Counted from the first letter of the stretch, positions 52,620 to 61,136 are shown. The stretch: 64,000 nucleotides of DNA from Burkholderiaceae bacterium (GCA_031253795.1 JAIRVR010000040.1:1-64000); one strand, 5' to 3'. A program made the numbers and translations. Notes: generated from the sequence alone by a model not told the origin.

Positions 52620-54582
52620 GACCGGCCACGCGCTGGGCGATGGCGTTGCGGCGCTGCTCTATCTCGTTGAGCCGCTCGCGCTTGGCCTCGCCCGACAGCA
52701 GCCGGTCGCTGTCGATCTTCTTGGCGCGCTGGCCCAGCTCCGCCATCTGCTGTTTGGCAGCGTTGATGGCCATGCGGTTGCGCAGTTTCGGCCCCTCCTC
52801 TTCCTGGATGCTCCGCGCCAGCTCGACATCGCCGGACTTGATGGCGGCCTGATGACTGGCCCAAGCCTGCTCCACGCCCTTGGCCTGCTCGTACATGGTG
52901 GTCACGTAGCGGCTGGAGCCTGTGGGCAGTTCCTCGACGAAGTTGCCAGCCAGAAAGGTATCGCGCAGGCGCACGGACGGGCGCTCGCCCCGGTCCAGCA
53001 TCGGGCGCGCAATGGTGTCCGTGGCCGTGGTGCTCACCGTGGCCAGCCAGCCGAAGTACCCGCGCAGCAGGAAGTCCACCTGTTTCGGGCTCAGGCCCGA
53101 GTACTCGCCCTTAGCCAGGCGCACCGGGTCCGGCAGACCCCAGGAGCCCAGCAGGCGCGCCACTTCCGAGGTCCGTTCGTTATAGCGGTCCTGCGGGCGC
53201 AGGCGCTCGTCGGCCATGCCCTCGATGGCCCGGCCGCTGAAGCTGTCCTTGTTGGCGTAGACGTCCAGGAAGGGCTTGATCGCCTGGGGCGTCGGGTCCA
53301 TGGCGAAGGTGTTGAACACCATGTCGCTGATGCGCTGGCCGAAGCGCTTGCCCGTCATCTCCTCGCTCATCATCAGCTCGGCCGTGCGTTCGGCCACCGT
53401 GCCGATGGCGCCCACCTCGAAGGGCTTGGGGATCCGGAAGGCCTTGTCGCCGATCTTGAACCACCAGAAATTGTCCCGGTCGAAGTCCTCGCGCTTCTTC
53501 CAGTCGTCGTCATCGGCATAGGCTGCCAGCAGGCCCAGGCTGGCCATGGACACCGCGCCGGCCATGGCGGCAAAGCGGCGCGGGTCCTCGCCGGCGGCGC
53601 GGCCCAGCTTGTACAGGCCCTGCAGCCGGGCATTCAGGAATGGCACGGTCTGGGCCAGAAAGCGCACCGTCTCCCATTTGCCGGACATGCTGAAGTCCAT
53701 CAGGTCCCGGGCCTGGAAGCTGGCCTCGGCATGGCTCAGGCCCTTGGCGCGCAGGCGCTCGTACAGCGCCGTGCGGTTCACGTTCTCCGTGCGGTCGCCG
53801 AATTCCTCGTACACCTCCCATAGGGAGCGCATCTGGTCCTTGAGCTTGTCGAAGCCCTGCTTGTCCAGCATGGTTCCGCTCAGGCGCTCGATCTGCCCGC
53901 GCAACTGGTTGGTGTTCTCCTGCGTGCCGAACTTGATGATGATTGCGGGTATCACGCTCGCGCCGCGCGCCGCAGAGACGGCTTGATCCTCCGTGGCACC
54001 GCTCTGCCTGGACAAGTCGTAGGCCGTGCCCGCAGCGTCGCCGCCAGCCATTGCAGCGTTTGCCGCAGCACCACCCACCCGGCCCGATGTCTCCAGGGCC
54101 TTGCCCGCGAGGCCAGCAGCCCGACCAGCTAGCCCCGCACCCTTCACAGCCAGGCCCGGGCCTACGAACGAGCCGGCCGCCTGCGCCGCAGCCAGCAGCG
54201 GGTTCTGTGCCACGTACTTGCCCACGGCAGCCAGCTCGCCGCCGACACCATCAGCGTCCTGCACTTCCTGGCGGAACTGTTGCTTCGAGGCCTTGACCAC
54301 ATCGCTCTGCGCGGCCTCGCCGGCCTGGATGATGTTCTTGTCGATCCAGCCCGAGACATCGTTGCCGGGCTTCACGAAGTTCGCAGCCGCCGAGACACCG
54401 CCGGCCGCAGCGTTCGCAGCCTCGATGGCCGTGTCGTTCAGGACGGCCAGGGGGTTGCGGGTCTTGGGCTTTGGCGCGCCATCGCCAACAGGCGTAGAGC
54501 CCTGCTTCCACCAGTCACCACCGGAGGCAGAGGATTCGACGGGTGTGGAGCCTTGCTTCCACCATTCATTGCTTTGTGCCAT
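52609..54582 (-). CDS. LPD38-containing phage polyvalent protein, internally shortened
   Basis: 657 residues. The N-terminus has two copies of EWWKQGSTPV/DWWKQGSTPV and an Ala-rich hydrophobic stretch (about 115-200). From about residue 212 the sequence switches to a charged C-terminal region (IIIKFGTQENTNQLRGQIER, LMDFSMSGKWETVRFLAQ, ETAELMMSE-like AERTAELMMSEEMTGKRF) that matches the large polyvalent protein-associated domain LPD38. In intact phages this region ends proteins of thousands of residues, so a large internal deletion is likely. Such proteins are carried in the virion. Confidence 0.65.
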   Translation of the reverse strand: MAQSNEWWKQGSTPVESSASGGDWWKQGSTPVGDGAPKPKTRNPLAVLNDTAIEAANAAAGGVSAAANFVKPGNDVSGWIDKNIIQAGEAAQSDVVKASKQQFRQEVQDADGVGGELAAVGKYVAQNPLLAAAQAAGSFVGPGLAVKGAGLAGRAAGLAGKALETSGRVGGAAANAAMAGGDAAGTAYDLSRQSGATEDQAVSAARGASVIPAIIIKFGTQENTNQLRGQIERLSGTMLDKQGFDKLKDQMRSLWEVYEEFGDRTENVNRTALYERLRAKGLSHAEASFQARDLMDFSMSGKWETVRFLAQTVPFLNARLQGLYKLGRAAGEDPRRFAAMAGAVSMASLGLLAAYADDDDWKKREDFDRDNFWWFKIGDKAFRIPKPFEVGAIGTVAERTAELMMSEEMTGKRFGQRISDMVFNTFAMDPTPQAIKPFLDVYANKDSFSGRAIEGMADERLRPQDRYNERTSEVARLLGSWGLPDPVRLAKGEYSGLSPKQVDFLLRGYFGWLATVSTTATDTIARPMLDRGERPSVRLRDTFLAGNFVEELPTGSSRYVTTMYEQAKGVEQAWASHQAAIKSGDVELARSIQEEEGPKLRNRMAINAAKQQMAELGQRAKKIDSDRLLSGEAKRERLNEIEQRRNAIAQRVAGLTG

Positions 54583-54587
54583 GCCCC

Positions 54588-54621
54588 CAGTGTTCCCACG
54601 CAGGGGCTGGGGCGCGAACCC
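54588..54621 (-). promoter_or_regulatory. Phage element copy C (GGGTTCG-N21-ACACTG)
   Basis: GGGTTCG-N21-ACACTG on the minus strand, ending 5 nt before the LPD38 gene start, preceded by a C/G-rich run. Same spacing as the copies at 51507, 60015 and 62691. Confidence 0.75.
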
Positions 54622-54766
54622 TGGGCGGGGGCGTGAAAAAGACTGCTGACAGCAAACCGCTCAACAACCCTTTTCTCCAGCGCCCTAGGGCGCGGCGGAA
54701 AAGGGTTCTGTTCACTACCGTGGCAATTCCCGTAGTCCAACAACGAGTTACCCGTGCTAACCTCTA

Positions 54767-55028
54767 GTTCACTGCCGCATAGGCAGCTCAGAAAAACCGT
54801 AGTTGTCGTACTTGGTGCGGATAAACGTTCACTGCCGCATAGGCAGCTCAGAAAAGACTGGCATCAACGCTGGGACGAACATCCAGGTTCACTGCCGCAT
54901 AGGCAGCTCAGAAAGCAACGATTGAGAGCGACAGTCCGACCGTGTTGTTCACTGCCGCATAGGCAGCTCAGAAAACTGGTTGTTGTCGTTGTTGATGTTG
55001 CGATCAGTTCACTGCCGCACAGGCAGCC
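54767..55028 (+). CRISPR. Orphan type I-F CRISPR mini-array (5 repeats, 4 spacers)
   Basis: Four identical 28-nt repeats start at 54767, 54827, 54887 and 54947 (GTTCACTGCC-GCATAGGCAG-CTCAGAAA). A fifth at 55007 matches for about 20 nt (one change) and then degrades. Spacers of exactly 32 nt are at 54795-54826, 54855-54886, 54915-54946 and 54975-55006. Sequence, repeat length and spacer length are those of type I-F. The degraded repeat at the right implies transcription left to right. No cas gene lies in the window. The array sits between two minus-strand phage-region genes, 7 bp from the stop of the gene at 55035, inside the prophage. Confidence 0.97.
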
Positions 55029-55034
55029 AGGCCA

Positions 55035-55877
55035 TCACGATGCGATGACCAGCCCGTGCTTACCTTCGAAGATCTTGGTCAAGGCATCCCTCACGTGCTG
55101 CAGTTCGACGCCGGTGGCCATCAGGTTCACGACGTACTGGCGTGTCCCATCCAACTCCCGTGCGACCTCCAGCGGTAAGTCGGCGCGCAGCACATTACCA
55201 TCCAAGATGACTTCAAGATCTCGCACCCTCGCTACCAACTGGTCCAGCACCATCAGCTCGATCTCGTCCTGATCGGGGAAGCGCACGAGCGAGAACACAT
55301 AGTTCGCCGTGCGATCCACGCAATACACGAGCGCCATTTCGTAGTGCTCGTCATGGGACGAGGCAGATACCTCTGCCGTCAAGGCTCTGGGGGCCTGGGT
55401 AAGATCGGTAGGAGAAAGCGAGGGAGCCGCCTCGCCGGCCAGGCCCGAGAACAGAGGTGCGGCCGGTGCCCGTGCCGAGAGGTCCTCGTCCCAGAAGGAC
55501 GAGTCGCGCCAAGTCGAGGCCAAGAACCAGGGCGTGCCGCCTGTGTCGAGCAGCACCGCCATCAAGGCCAGCACGCTGGTGACCAGGCCACCAAAGCCGA
55601 ATCCGCAGGCCAGCAAGACCAGCAGCGATCCAATGCCCGGCGCACCCGAGGCGTGAGAGAACTTGGTGAGGCCCCGAACCGTCGATAGCCACAGTGGGCG
55701 CAGGAAAGCCAGAGAGAAGTTGAACACGCCCACGGCCAGGGCCGCGCAAGCCAGCCACAGCGCCTCGTCCTGGGGATCGTTCAGGGCCTGCGCAAGCGAT
55801 ACCAGGGCCAGCCAGAGCGGCAGAAGGCCCAGCAGCAGACCTAGGCTGCGGCGTGGCCAGTTCTTCTTTTGTCGCAT
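55035..55877 (-). CDS. Membrane protein of unknown function
   Basis: 280 residues from the ATG at 55877, with AGGAGG upstream. Three to four membrane helices lie in the first 130 residues (SLGLLLGLLPLWLALVSLAQ; LLVLLACGFGFGGLVTSVLA), followed by a soluble C-terminal domain (VYCVDRTANYVFSLVRFPDQ). Not recognised. It borders the CRISPR array and lacks the phage element, so it is probably cargo. Confidence 0.7.
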   Translation of the reverse strand: MRQKKNWPRRSLGLLLGLLPLWLALVSLAQALNDPQDEALWLACAALAVGVFNFSLAFLRPLWLSTVRGLTKFSHASGAPGIGSLLVLLACGFGFGGLVTSVLALMAVLLDTGGTPWFLASTWRDSSFWDEDLSARAPAAPLFSGLAGEAAPSLSPTDLTQAPRALTAEVSASSHDEHYEMALVYCVDRTANYVFSLVRFPDQDEIELMVLDQLVARVRDLEVILDGNVLRADLPLEVARELDGTRQYVVNLMATGVELQHVRDALTKIFEGKHGLVIAS

Positions 55878-55922
55878 GCGCCCTCCTGTTGTTGGTCTGC
55901 GGCGCATGGTACGACATGGGCG

Positions 55923-55942
55923 CCAGAAACGACGAAGCCCGC
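55923..55942. repeat. 20-bp direct repeat in a terminator stem, copy 1
   Basis: CCAGAAACGACGAAGCCCGC is repeated exactly at 56301-56320. In both places it is one arm of a hairpin (GCCCGC...GCGGGC) that, on the minus strand, ends in TTCGTCGTTT and lies just past a minus-strand stop codon. A duplicated terminator, probably from gene shuffling. Confidence 0.7.
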
Positions 55943-55973
55943 CGAAGCGGGCCTTTGCCAAATGCGGCCGGAC

Positions 55974-56189
55974 TTACTTCCGCCCGCCCACGTAGTGCCC
56001 ACCCTTCCCGCTCTTGCCCGAGCCGCCGACACGCTTGCTACCTTTGCGGCCTGCTGCCTCGAAGGGCATCGATGAGGCTGCGGACTTGCCCGAGGCAAAC
56101 GTTGTGCCTGAGCCTTGACTTGGCAACAGGTCGCCGGCCTGCGCGGAAGTGGCCGCAGCCAAGGCGATTGCGAGGAATGCGATTTTCAT
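55974..56189 (-). CDS. Small secreted Gly/Ser/Lys-rich protein
   Basis: 71 residues: signal peptide MKIAFLAIALAAATSAQA, then a low-complexity basic tail ending GGSGKSGKGGHYVGGRK. Similar GGSGKSGKGG tails occur in small secreted proteins of Comamonadaceae. Function unknown. Confidence 0.6.
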   Translation of the reverse strand: MKIAFLAIALAAATSAQAGDLLPSQGSGTTFASGKSAASSMPFEAAGRKGSKRVGGSGKSGKGGHYVGGRK

Positions 56190-56300
56190 GGAGAGGCCTC
56201 CTTGTTGTGGTGAGACCATGCTATCGCTGGGCCTGGTTGTGACGCGGGAATCGCTTTCCCTACTTGCATTGCCACATGTCAGGCTCCGGCTGGGACTGCT

Positions 56301-56320
56301 CCAGAAACGACGAAGCCCGC
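56301..56320. repeat. 20-bp direct repeat in a terminator stem, copy 2
   Basis: Exact copy of 55923-55942, here downstream of the gene at 56357. Both copies form the distal arm of a minus-strand terminator hairpin. Confidence 0.7.
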
Positions 56321-56356
56321 GCGGGGCGGGCTTGTGCGGTGAAGAGAGTCAGCAGG

Positions 56357-56572
56357 CTACGCGTGAGCAGCGCGACGTTCACCAACAGTTCGTAGAGCCT
56401 CGCTCAGGTCTACATGATTCGCAACTGCCTTGGCATCAGTCGGCTTCACATCGCCTCCCTTCACAGGGGCTGCCTTCTGGTACTTGTAGTCAACAGTGCC
56501 TGGTCCTTGCCGCTTGACCACATCGGCCCGGCGGATCAGCGCAGAGTCATATGTAGCGTTGAAGTCATGCAT
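56357..56572 (-). CDS. Small hypothetical protein coupled to the Ntn hydrolase
   Basis: 71 residues, MHDFNATYDSALIRRADVVK with a charged C-terminus, no recognised domain. Its start overlaps the end of the Ntn-hydrolase gene by 8 nt, so the two are co-expressed. A terminator follows. Confidence 0.6.
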   Translation of the reverse strand: MHDFNATYDSALIRRADVVKRQGPGTVDYKYQKAAPVKGGDVKPTDAKAVANHVDLSEALRTVGERRAAHA

Positions 56573-57398
56573 TGTGTGCTCCTGGGTTCACCGAGGAATT
56601 GAAGTAGTGCTTGCGCGCAACCCACTTGAACCCCTCATGTTTTGTGATTGTAGCGACTTCGATCGGACCACCTATCGTAGGCGCAAGCAGACTGAAGTGC
56701 GAGAACTTGGCCGCTGTCTCTGCCAGATATTTCGCCAGCTCGATAGCATCCTGGATCGGCATGGCTGGAAGGTACAACGCTCGGAAGGTCCGTTCAATCA
56801 GCGCCTGCCTCACAGCCGGGACATTTTCAGGGTTCAGCCCTTCGGCTACGAGCCCGTCCAGCACACCCGTACTGAAACCTAGCACCAGCCGGTTTAGCGC
56901 CTCCCCATCGCCCGCCCAACGAACGCCGAACTCGTCCGCGTCGTAGAACCGCTGCATTGACTCTGTTTGACCATCTCCTATGAAGAATTCCCATCCCTGC
57001 GACAACACGTCACCAGTTCCATATCCAGAAACTCGATAACCCATCATCGATCCTGGCAGGCCGTCCGGATAAGCGACGTCAAATTGATCTTGAAAAAACT
57101 GTTGACATTTTTTCGCAACTTCTTCAACTGAATAGTTCTCTGGATCGAAATAATAAGGACTTTCGTGCACCGCAAACTGAGATCGAAGATCCTTTGACAA
57201 AGTTGCAATTGATGATGCGCCGATGGACCCCGATCCATAGGTCATAGCGCCGAGCGGCAAGCCCTTGACAAGATTGAATATCTTGTTGGCATTGTTGTAG
57301 ACCTTGATAGCTATCCCATTGCTATCAAAAAAGGTGGTTGCGCTATCTGAAGCAAGAACAATTCCGTCAGTGACTTTTACCGAAACGACGATGGTCAT
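56565..57398 (-). CDS. Proteasome-like Ntn hydrolase family protein
   Basis: 277 residues from MTIVVSVKVTDGIVLASDSA at 57398 (an upstream extension to 57473 is rejected). After Met removal, Thr1 is the nucleophile, Asp17 falls in LASDS, and a Lys in NNANKIFNL takes the place of Lys33, about five residues later because of an insertion. This is the pattern of HslV and proteasome beta subunits. Phage-borne members of this fold are uncommon. Substrate unknown; it is coupled to the 71-residue gene at 56357 and lies in the cargo block with the CRISPR array. Confidence 0.75.
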   Translation of the reverse strand: MTIVVSVKVTDGIVLASDSATTFFDSNGIAIKVYNNANKIFNLVKGLPLGAMTYGSGSIGASSIATLSKDLRSQFAVHESPYYFDPENYSVEEVAKKCQQFFQDQFDVAYPDGLPGSMMGYRVSGYGTGDVLSQGWEFFIGDGQTESMQRFYDADEFGVRWAGDGEALNRLVLGFSTGVLDGLVAEGLNPENVPAVRQALIERTFRALYLPAMPIQDAIELAKYLAETAAKFSHFSLLAPTIGGPIEVATITKHEGFKWVARKHYFNSSVNPGAHNA

Positions 57399-57507
57399 CC
57401 ACAGATCCTCCTGCGACGACTCTAGCATCATGCAATCCAGCCAATCGATTCGAAAGCATGGGAAGACTGCCACTATTCACTGCCTGTGGATGGTTTACAT
57501 TCCGCCC

Positions 57508-57843
57508 ATGCGCCGCCTGCTTGTACTCCCCGCCCTCCTTGCCGCCCCCGCCCTGGCCGCCAACATGGCCACATGCCTGCTGGACAAGCTCCCGGGCACG
57601 CAGAACGATGTCGCTGCCCAGGCGGTGTTCCAAGTGTGCAGCGCTGAGCACCCGGGTGGGATTCAGGCCGTGCCCCAGGGAGATGGCCGGGGCATGCTGG
57701 GATTCAAGTCCGGGCCAGAGTGCACAGTGAAAAAGGCGGGTGACACGCGGAGCACCAGAGCGGCGGAGCTGATTGGGATGGCGTGTCGGAGGCTGTATGA
57801 CGAGGACGGCTGGTGGAAGAAAAACTCCACCCCCGTCAACTAG
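57508..57843 (+). CDS. Small secreted cysteine-containing protein
   Basis: 111 residues from MRRLLVLPALLAAPALAANM (signal peptide to about 18), with four cysteines in the mature part (TCLLDK, QVCSAE, ECTVKK, MACRRL) likely in disulfides. Plus strand, opposite to the phage genes; overlaps the end of the 57840 gene by 4 nt. Function unknown. Confidence 0.65.
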   Translation: MRRLLVLPALLAAPALAANMATCLLDKLPGTQNDVAAQAVFQVCSAEHPGGIQAVPQGDGRGMLGFKSGPECTVKKAGDTRSTRAAELIGMACRRLYDEDGWWKKNSTPVN

Positions 57844-59987
57844 TTCTTCCGGTACTGCTGTCCATCCGGCGCCGTGTATAGCGTCCCAGACGGCAATGCG
57901 TTGAACTGCGCCTGATTCGTCACAGAGATTGGGCCGCCCTGCCCCGGCTGCTGCATGAACTGCCCCGTGGACCGATTGAACACCGTGGACGGCGTGTTGT
58001 AGGCCCGGCCGCTGGTCGGGTCCACCTGCTGCCCACCGGGCACCACGAGATACGGATCGGACTGCTGCGTCGCGCCCTCGATGTCCCGCATGTACTGCAC
58101 CAGGCTGCGGCGCTTGGTCGGGTCCTGCTGCTGGGCCACCTGATTTCGTGCGGCCTCCACCAGTCGGTTCGTGCGGTTCGTGTATCCCTGCGTTTCGCGG
58201 TCCATGTCCAGGCGCTGCTGGGTCAGCCCGGCCTGCATGCCGGCGCGCTGGTTCTGACCCTGCTGCTCCATGGCGGCGCGCACGAGAGCATTGCCTTGTC
58301 GCATGCCTTCTGCCTGCAGGCCTGGGGCGGCCTGCTGCAGCGCCTGGTCGGTCGTCAGCATGGCCTGGTACTTCTGCACCGCCGGGTTGTTCTCGGCGCC
58401 ACGGCCGCCCCACTGCTGAGTGTTCTTGATGGAGCTGGCCGAGACCTCGGCATTACGCAGCGCGTTGCGCGAGGCCCAGTCGTTGCCGCTATGGGCAATG
58501 GCGGCCTGCACCAGGGGGTTGCCCAGCGAGGACGACAGGCCCGGTGCGATGCCAGGCGTCTGGGTGCTGGGCACCGCGCCCGCGGGAAGCGAGTTCATCG
58601 TGCCGCCCGGAGGCTGGCCATTGATGGTGATGTTGCCACCGATGTTGGCCGGGCCGCTGTAGCTGTTGCCATCGCGCATGATGTTGGTGGGACCAGGATG
58701 TGCGGCAGGCCCAGGTATGGGAGCAGCTGCAGCACCAGGGGAGCCAGGCACACCGGCTGCACTGGCCTGTTGAGCCATGGCGGCGGCCACCAGAGGATTG
58801 GACTGGCGCGTGGTGGGCGTACGGCCAGGCGAAGCGGGGCTGTCTGCATTGGCCGCCCCCGCCAGGGCCGCGCCGCCGGCCACCACGGGCGCGTACGGGG
58901 CAGCTGCCTGGGCGGCCTGGCCCACGCCCGACATTGCAGGCTGGGCAGCGCCGAACGCCCGGGCCACCAGGCCGGTACCGCGCAGGGCTGCGCCAGGGAT
59001 CGCACCCACGCTGGGCAGGGCCGACAGATTGCGCCCCACATCGCTGTTCATGGGATTGCGCTGCGACCCGTCGGCGGCCGGGGCCTGCGGGTAGCCGTCC
59101 GTCGGGATCTGGCCCATCAGGGCAGCAGCACGGCGCTGCGCCTGTTCATCGACGATACCGCCGTCGGCAAAGCCGGGCATCGAGAGGTTCATGCTGTCCA
59201 TCACATTCCTGACAGGTGATCGCCGAGGCGGCGGGGTGACATCCGGCACGTACGCGGGTGCAACGGGCGCGCGGCCACTGGCAGAGGGTTGGCCAGTGGG
59301 TGGAGCGCCGACAACTGGGGCTGGTGCGACTGCAGGGCCTGCCAGTTGCGTCTGCGCATCCTCACGCGCCTTGCTCGGCATCAACGAGCTCGCGGTCACT
59401 TCCAGGTTGCGCCGGGCGTTGCGTTGGCTCCAGTCCATCGGCGCAGCGGTGGCACCCGAGACCGGGGGTGAGGTTGCCGAGGCCGGTGGTGCAGCGGCCG
59501 GGCTGGGCTGCCCCGGCTGTGACGTGCTTGCTGGGGCGATAGGCATGTTGGGGCGAGCGCTAGCGATTTGACTGAATGTGCCGCCCGGCTGCTGCCCATT
59601 GATCGACACATCGCCGCTCACGTTGCTGCCGCTGTAGCTGTTGCCCACGCGGGTGACCGCGCCTTGCATGGGCTGTTGGTCGTCCTGCACGACGCCTCCA
59701 TCGGCATAGCGTTGCACAGGCGTATGCGTGGCGGCGCGCAGTTCATCAAGCGCCTGTTGCCCTACTGCAGCAACAGTGTCGGCGGGCAAGACATATTCGC
59801 CGTGGGAGAGCCGTGCCTGGATGGAGTCGCTGGTGCCAGTGCCTGGGCCGCGCACCATGCCACCTGCCAAGCCTGCAGCTTCGGCGATGGGATTGGCCGG
59901 CCTGGGCCTGCCGGCCGGCGCGCGGGACGCTGCCGCAGCCAGAGCATCACGCCGCTGGGCCGCTTCGAGAAGTGGATTGGTAGCCAT
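57840..59987 (-). CDS. Large Ala/Gly/Pro-rich phage virion protein
   Basis: 715 residues. Near residue 55 is SDSIQARLSHGEYVLPADTV, a motif frequent in phage tail/virion proteins. Two related internal repeats occur: GNSYSGSNVSGDVSINGQQP near 113 and GNSYSGPANIGGNITINGQP near 440, each followed by GGT. The rest is low-complexity with a Gln-rich helical C-terminal third. Probably a structural or injected protein; no enzyme motif. Confidence 0.65.
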   Translation of the reverse strand: MATNPLLEAAQRRDALAAAASRAPAGRPRPANPIAEAAGLAGGMVRGPGTGTSDSIQARLSHGEYVLPADTVAAVGQQALDELRAATHTPVQRYADGGVVQDDQQPMQGAVTRVGNSYSGSNVSGDVSINGQQPGGTFSQIASARPNMPIAPASTSQPGQPSPAAAPPASATSPPVSGATAAPMDWSQRNARRNLEVTASSLMPSKAREDAQTQLAGPAVAPAPVVGAPPTGQPSASGRAPVAPAYVPDVTPPPRRSPVRNVMDSMNLSMPGFADGGIVDEQAQRRAAALMGQIPTDGYPQAPAADGSQRNPMNSDVGRNLSALPSVGAIPGAALRGTGLVARAFGAAQPAMSGVGQAAQAAAPYAPVVAGGAALAGAANADSPASPGRTPTTRQSNPLVAAAMAQQASAAGVPGSPGAAAAPIPGPAAHPGPTNIMRDGNSYSGPANIGGNITINGQPPGGTMNSLPAGAVPSTQTPGIAPGLSSSLGNPLVQAAIAHSGNDWASRNALRNAEVSASSIKNTQQWGGRGAENNPAVQKYQAMLTTDQALQQAAPGLQAEGMRQGNALVRAAMEQQGQNQRAGMQAGLTQQRLDMDRETQGYTNRTNRLVEAARNQVAQQQDPTKRRSLVQYMRDIEGATQQSDPYLVVPGGQQVDPTSGRAYNTPSTVFNRSTGQFMQQPGQGGPISVTNQAQFNALPSGTLYTAPDGQQYRKN

Positions 59988-60014
59988 TGAGGTTCCTTGC
60001 GGAGTTGCTCATGG

Positions 60015-60048
60015 CAGTGTGCGGATATGCTCTCGGCGCGTCGAACCC
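60015..60048 (-). promoter_or_regulatory. Phage element copy B (GGGTTCG-N21-ACACTG)
   Basis: GGGTTCG-N21-ACACTG on the minus strand, ending 27 nt before the start of the 715-residue virion gene. Same spacing as the other three copies although the N21 sequence differs. Confidence 0.75.
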
Positions 60049-60085
60049 CAGTGGGGGCATCAACAATCAAATCGAGAGGAGCACT

Positions 60086-60598
60086 ATGAGCACAAGTGAC
60101 TGGCTGGCTTTATTCAACTCAGTGGTGACCTTGATAGCTGCAGCTGTCGCTGCGGTAGTCACATACGTGATCGGCAAAGGGCAGGCAGACATCGCACGAC
60201 AGCAGGCTGCAGCAGCAGATAGAGAGGCAAAAACATCTCACAACCAGCTGAAGCTCGAGCTTTTTGAACGTCGGTGGGGAGTCTACGATGCCGTATCGAA
60301 GGCAATTGCCAACGCCGTTCACACCGGAGACTTCAATGCAGAAGACGAGAGGGCGTATCTTTTAATAATCCGTGGCGCGCGTTGGATTTTCGACCATAGG
60401 ACAGACGCATATCTCAAGAAGGAACTCTACCAAGTGCTTAACGAGCTTCATGAGACCTATCTTGCCAGCAGGGAAAGCGAAGCCAGATCATCAGATACAG
60501 AAAGAATGGCGAAAAGAAATGCTGCGACAAAAGCCGTAACCGATCACTTCCTCGCCATTGATGAAAAGTTCGGACGCTACCTTCAACTCGAAACGTAA
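60086..60598 (+). CDS. Membrane-anchored hypothetical protein (cargo)
   Basis: 170 residues from the ATG at 60086 (GAGGAGC upstream). One N-terminal helix (LFNSVVTLIAAAVAAVVTYV), then a coiled-coil-like charged cytoplasmic part. Clearly AT-richer than neighbours and on the opposite strand to the phage genes. Architecture (one helix plus soluble helical domain) recalls small phage-defence or superinfection proteins, but no family is recognised. Confidence 0.65.
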   Translation: MSTSDWLALFNSVVTLIAAAVAAVVTYVIGKGQADIARQQAAAADREAKTSHNQLKLELFERRWGVYDAVSKAIANAVHTGDFNAEDERAYLLIIRGARWIFDHRTDAYLKKELYQVLNELHETYLASRESEARSSDTERMAKRNAATKAVTDHFLAIDEKFGRYLQLET

Positions 60599-60601
60599 GC
60601 C

Positions 60602-60997
60602 TCAGTTCAGTTCTGCGCGGCCAGATTGCTGGAGAGCCTTGAGCGCGGCCCTGCAGATCTCGTCGGGCGTCAACACCAGCAGCAAGGTGGCCGTGCCGGC
60701 GTGAGCCGGCGTTGAGCCCCAGCCCCAATGCCGGGCGGCCTGCTCCAGCTCTTGCTCGAAGGCTTGGCGATCAGGGCCCGTCAGCATGTGGCCCACCACA
60801 TCGGCAGCCGCTGTCCGGTCGCTGGAGAAGAACGGCGCACCCCAGGGCCAGGCGTCGATGGCTTCGCGGGACAGGCCGAACACCTGGTGCGCAATCTCAA
60901 TGTCCAGCAACTCCAGGTGCTCCGGGATGTCCTGGCCAGGGCGGGCGACGAAGTTTGTGGTCTGGACGGCTGCATACATTTCTTCGACGGCGGTCAT
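60602..60997 (-). CDS. Hypothetical protein
   Basis: 131 residues from MTAVEEMYAAVQTTNFVARP at 60997, GAGGAG upstream. Acidic, soluble, no recognised domain. It is on the phage strand but lacks the 34-bp element. Convergent by 3 nt with the membrane-anchored gene. Confidence 0.6.
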   Translation of the reverse strand: MTAVEEMYAAVQTTNFVARPGQDIPEHLELLDIEIAHQVFGLSREAIDAWPWGAPFFSSDRTAAADVVGHMLTGPDRQAFEQELEQAARHWGWGSTPAHAGTATLLLVLTPDEICRAALKALQQSGRAELN

Positions 60998-61136
60998 AGG
61001 ACTCCTCTTCAATTGGGTATCGCCAGTCTCCAAGACCTCTCCCAACGGTCAAATCCCTGCAGGGGTGCTCGCGTCCGCTCGCCAGCCTCCGGCGCAGATG
61101 TAACAGCATGGTAGGCTCCCGTCAGAGGATCCCAAC

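Noticed and set aside
54710-54738. Possible vestigial CRISPR repeat (GTTCACTACCG) 57 nt before the first repeat
   Set aside because: Only about the first 11 bases resemble the repeat and the distance is 57, not 60 nt. Recorded but not counted in the array.
54795-55006. Self-targeting by CRISPR spacers inside this window
   Set aside because: By eye I found no matching protospacer in either strand, but a full search was not possible.
54754-55272. 172-codon ORF running through the CRISPR array with repeated SLPHRQLRK
   Set aside because: The repeat-spacer unit is 60 nt, a multiple of three, so a frame stays open by chance. The peptide is just the translated repeat.
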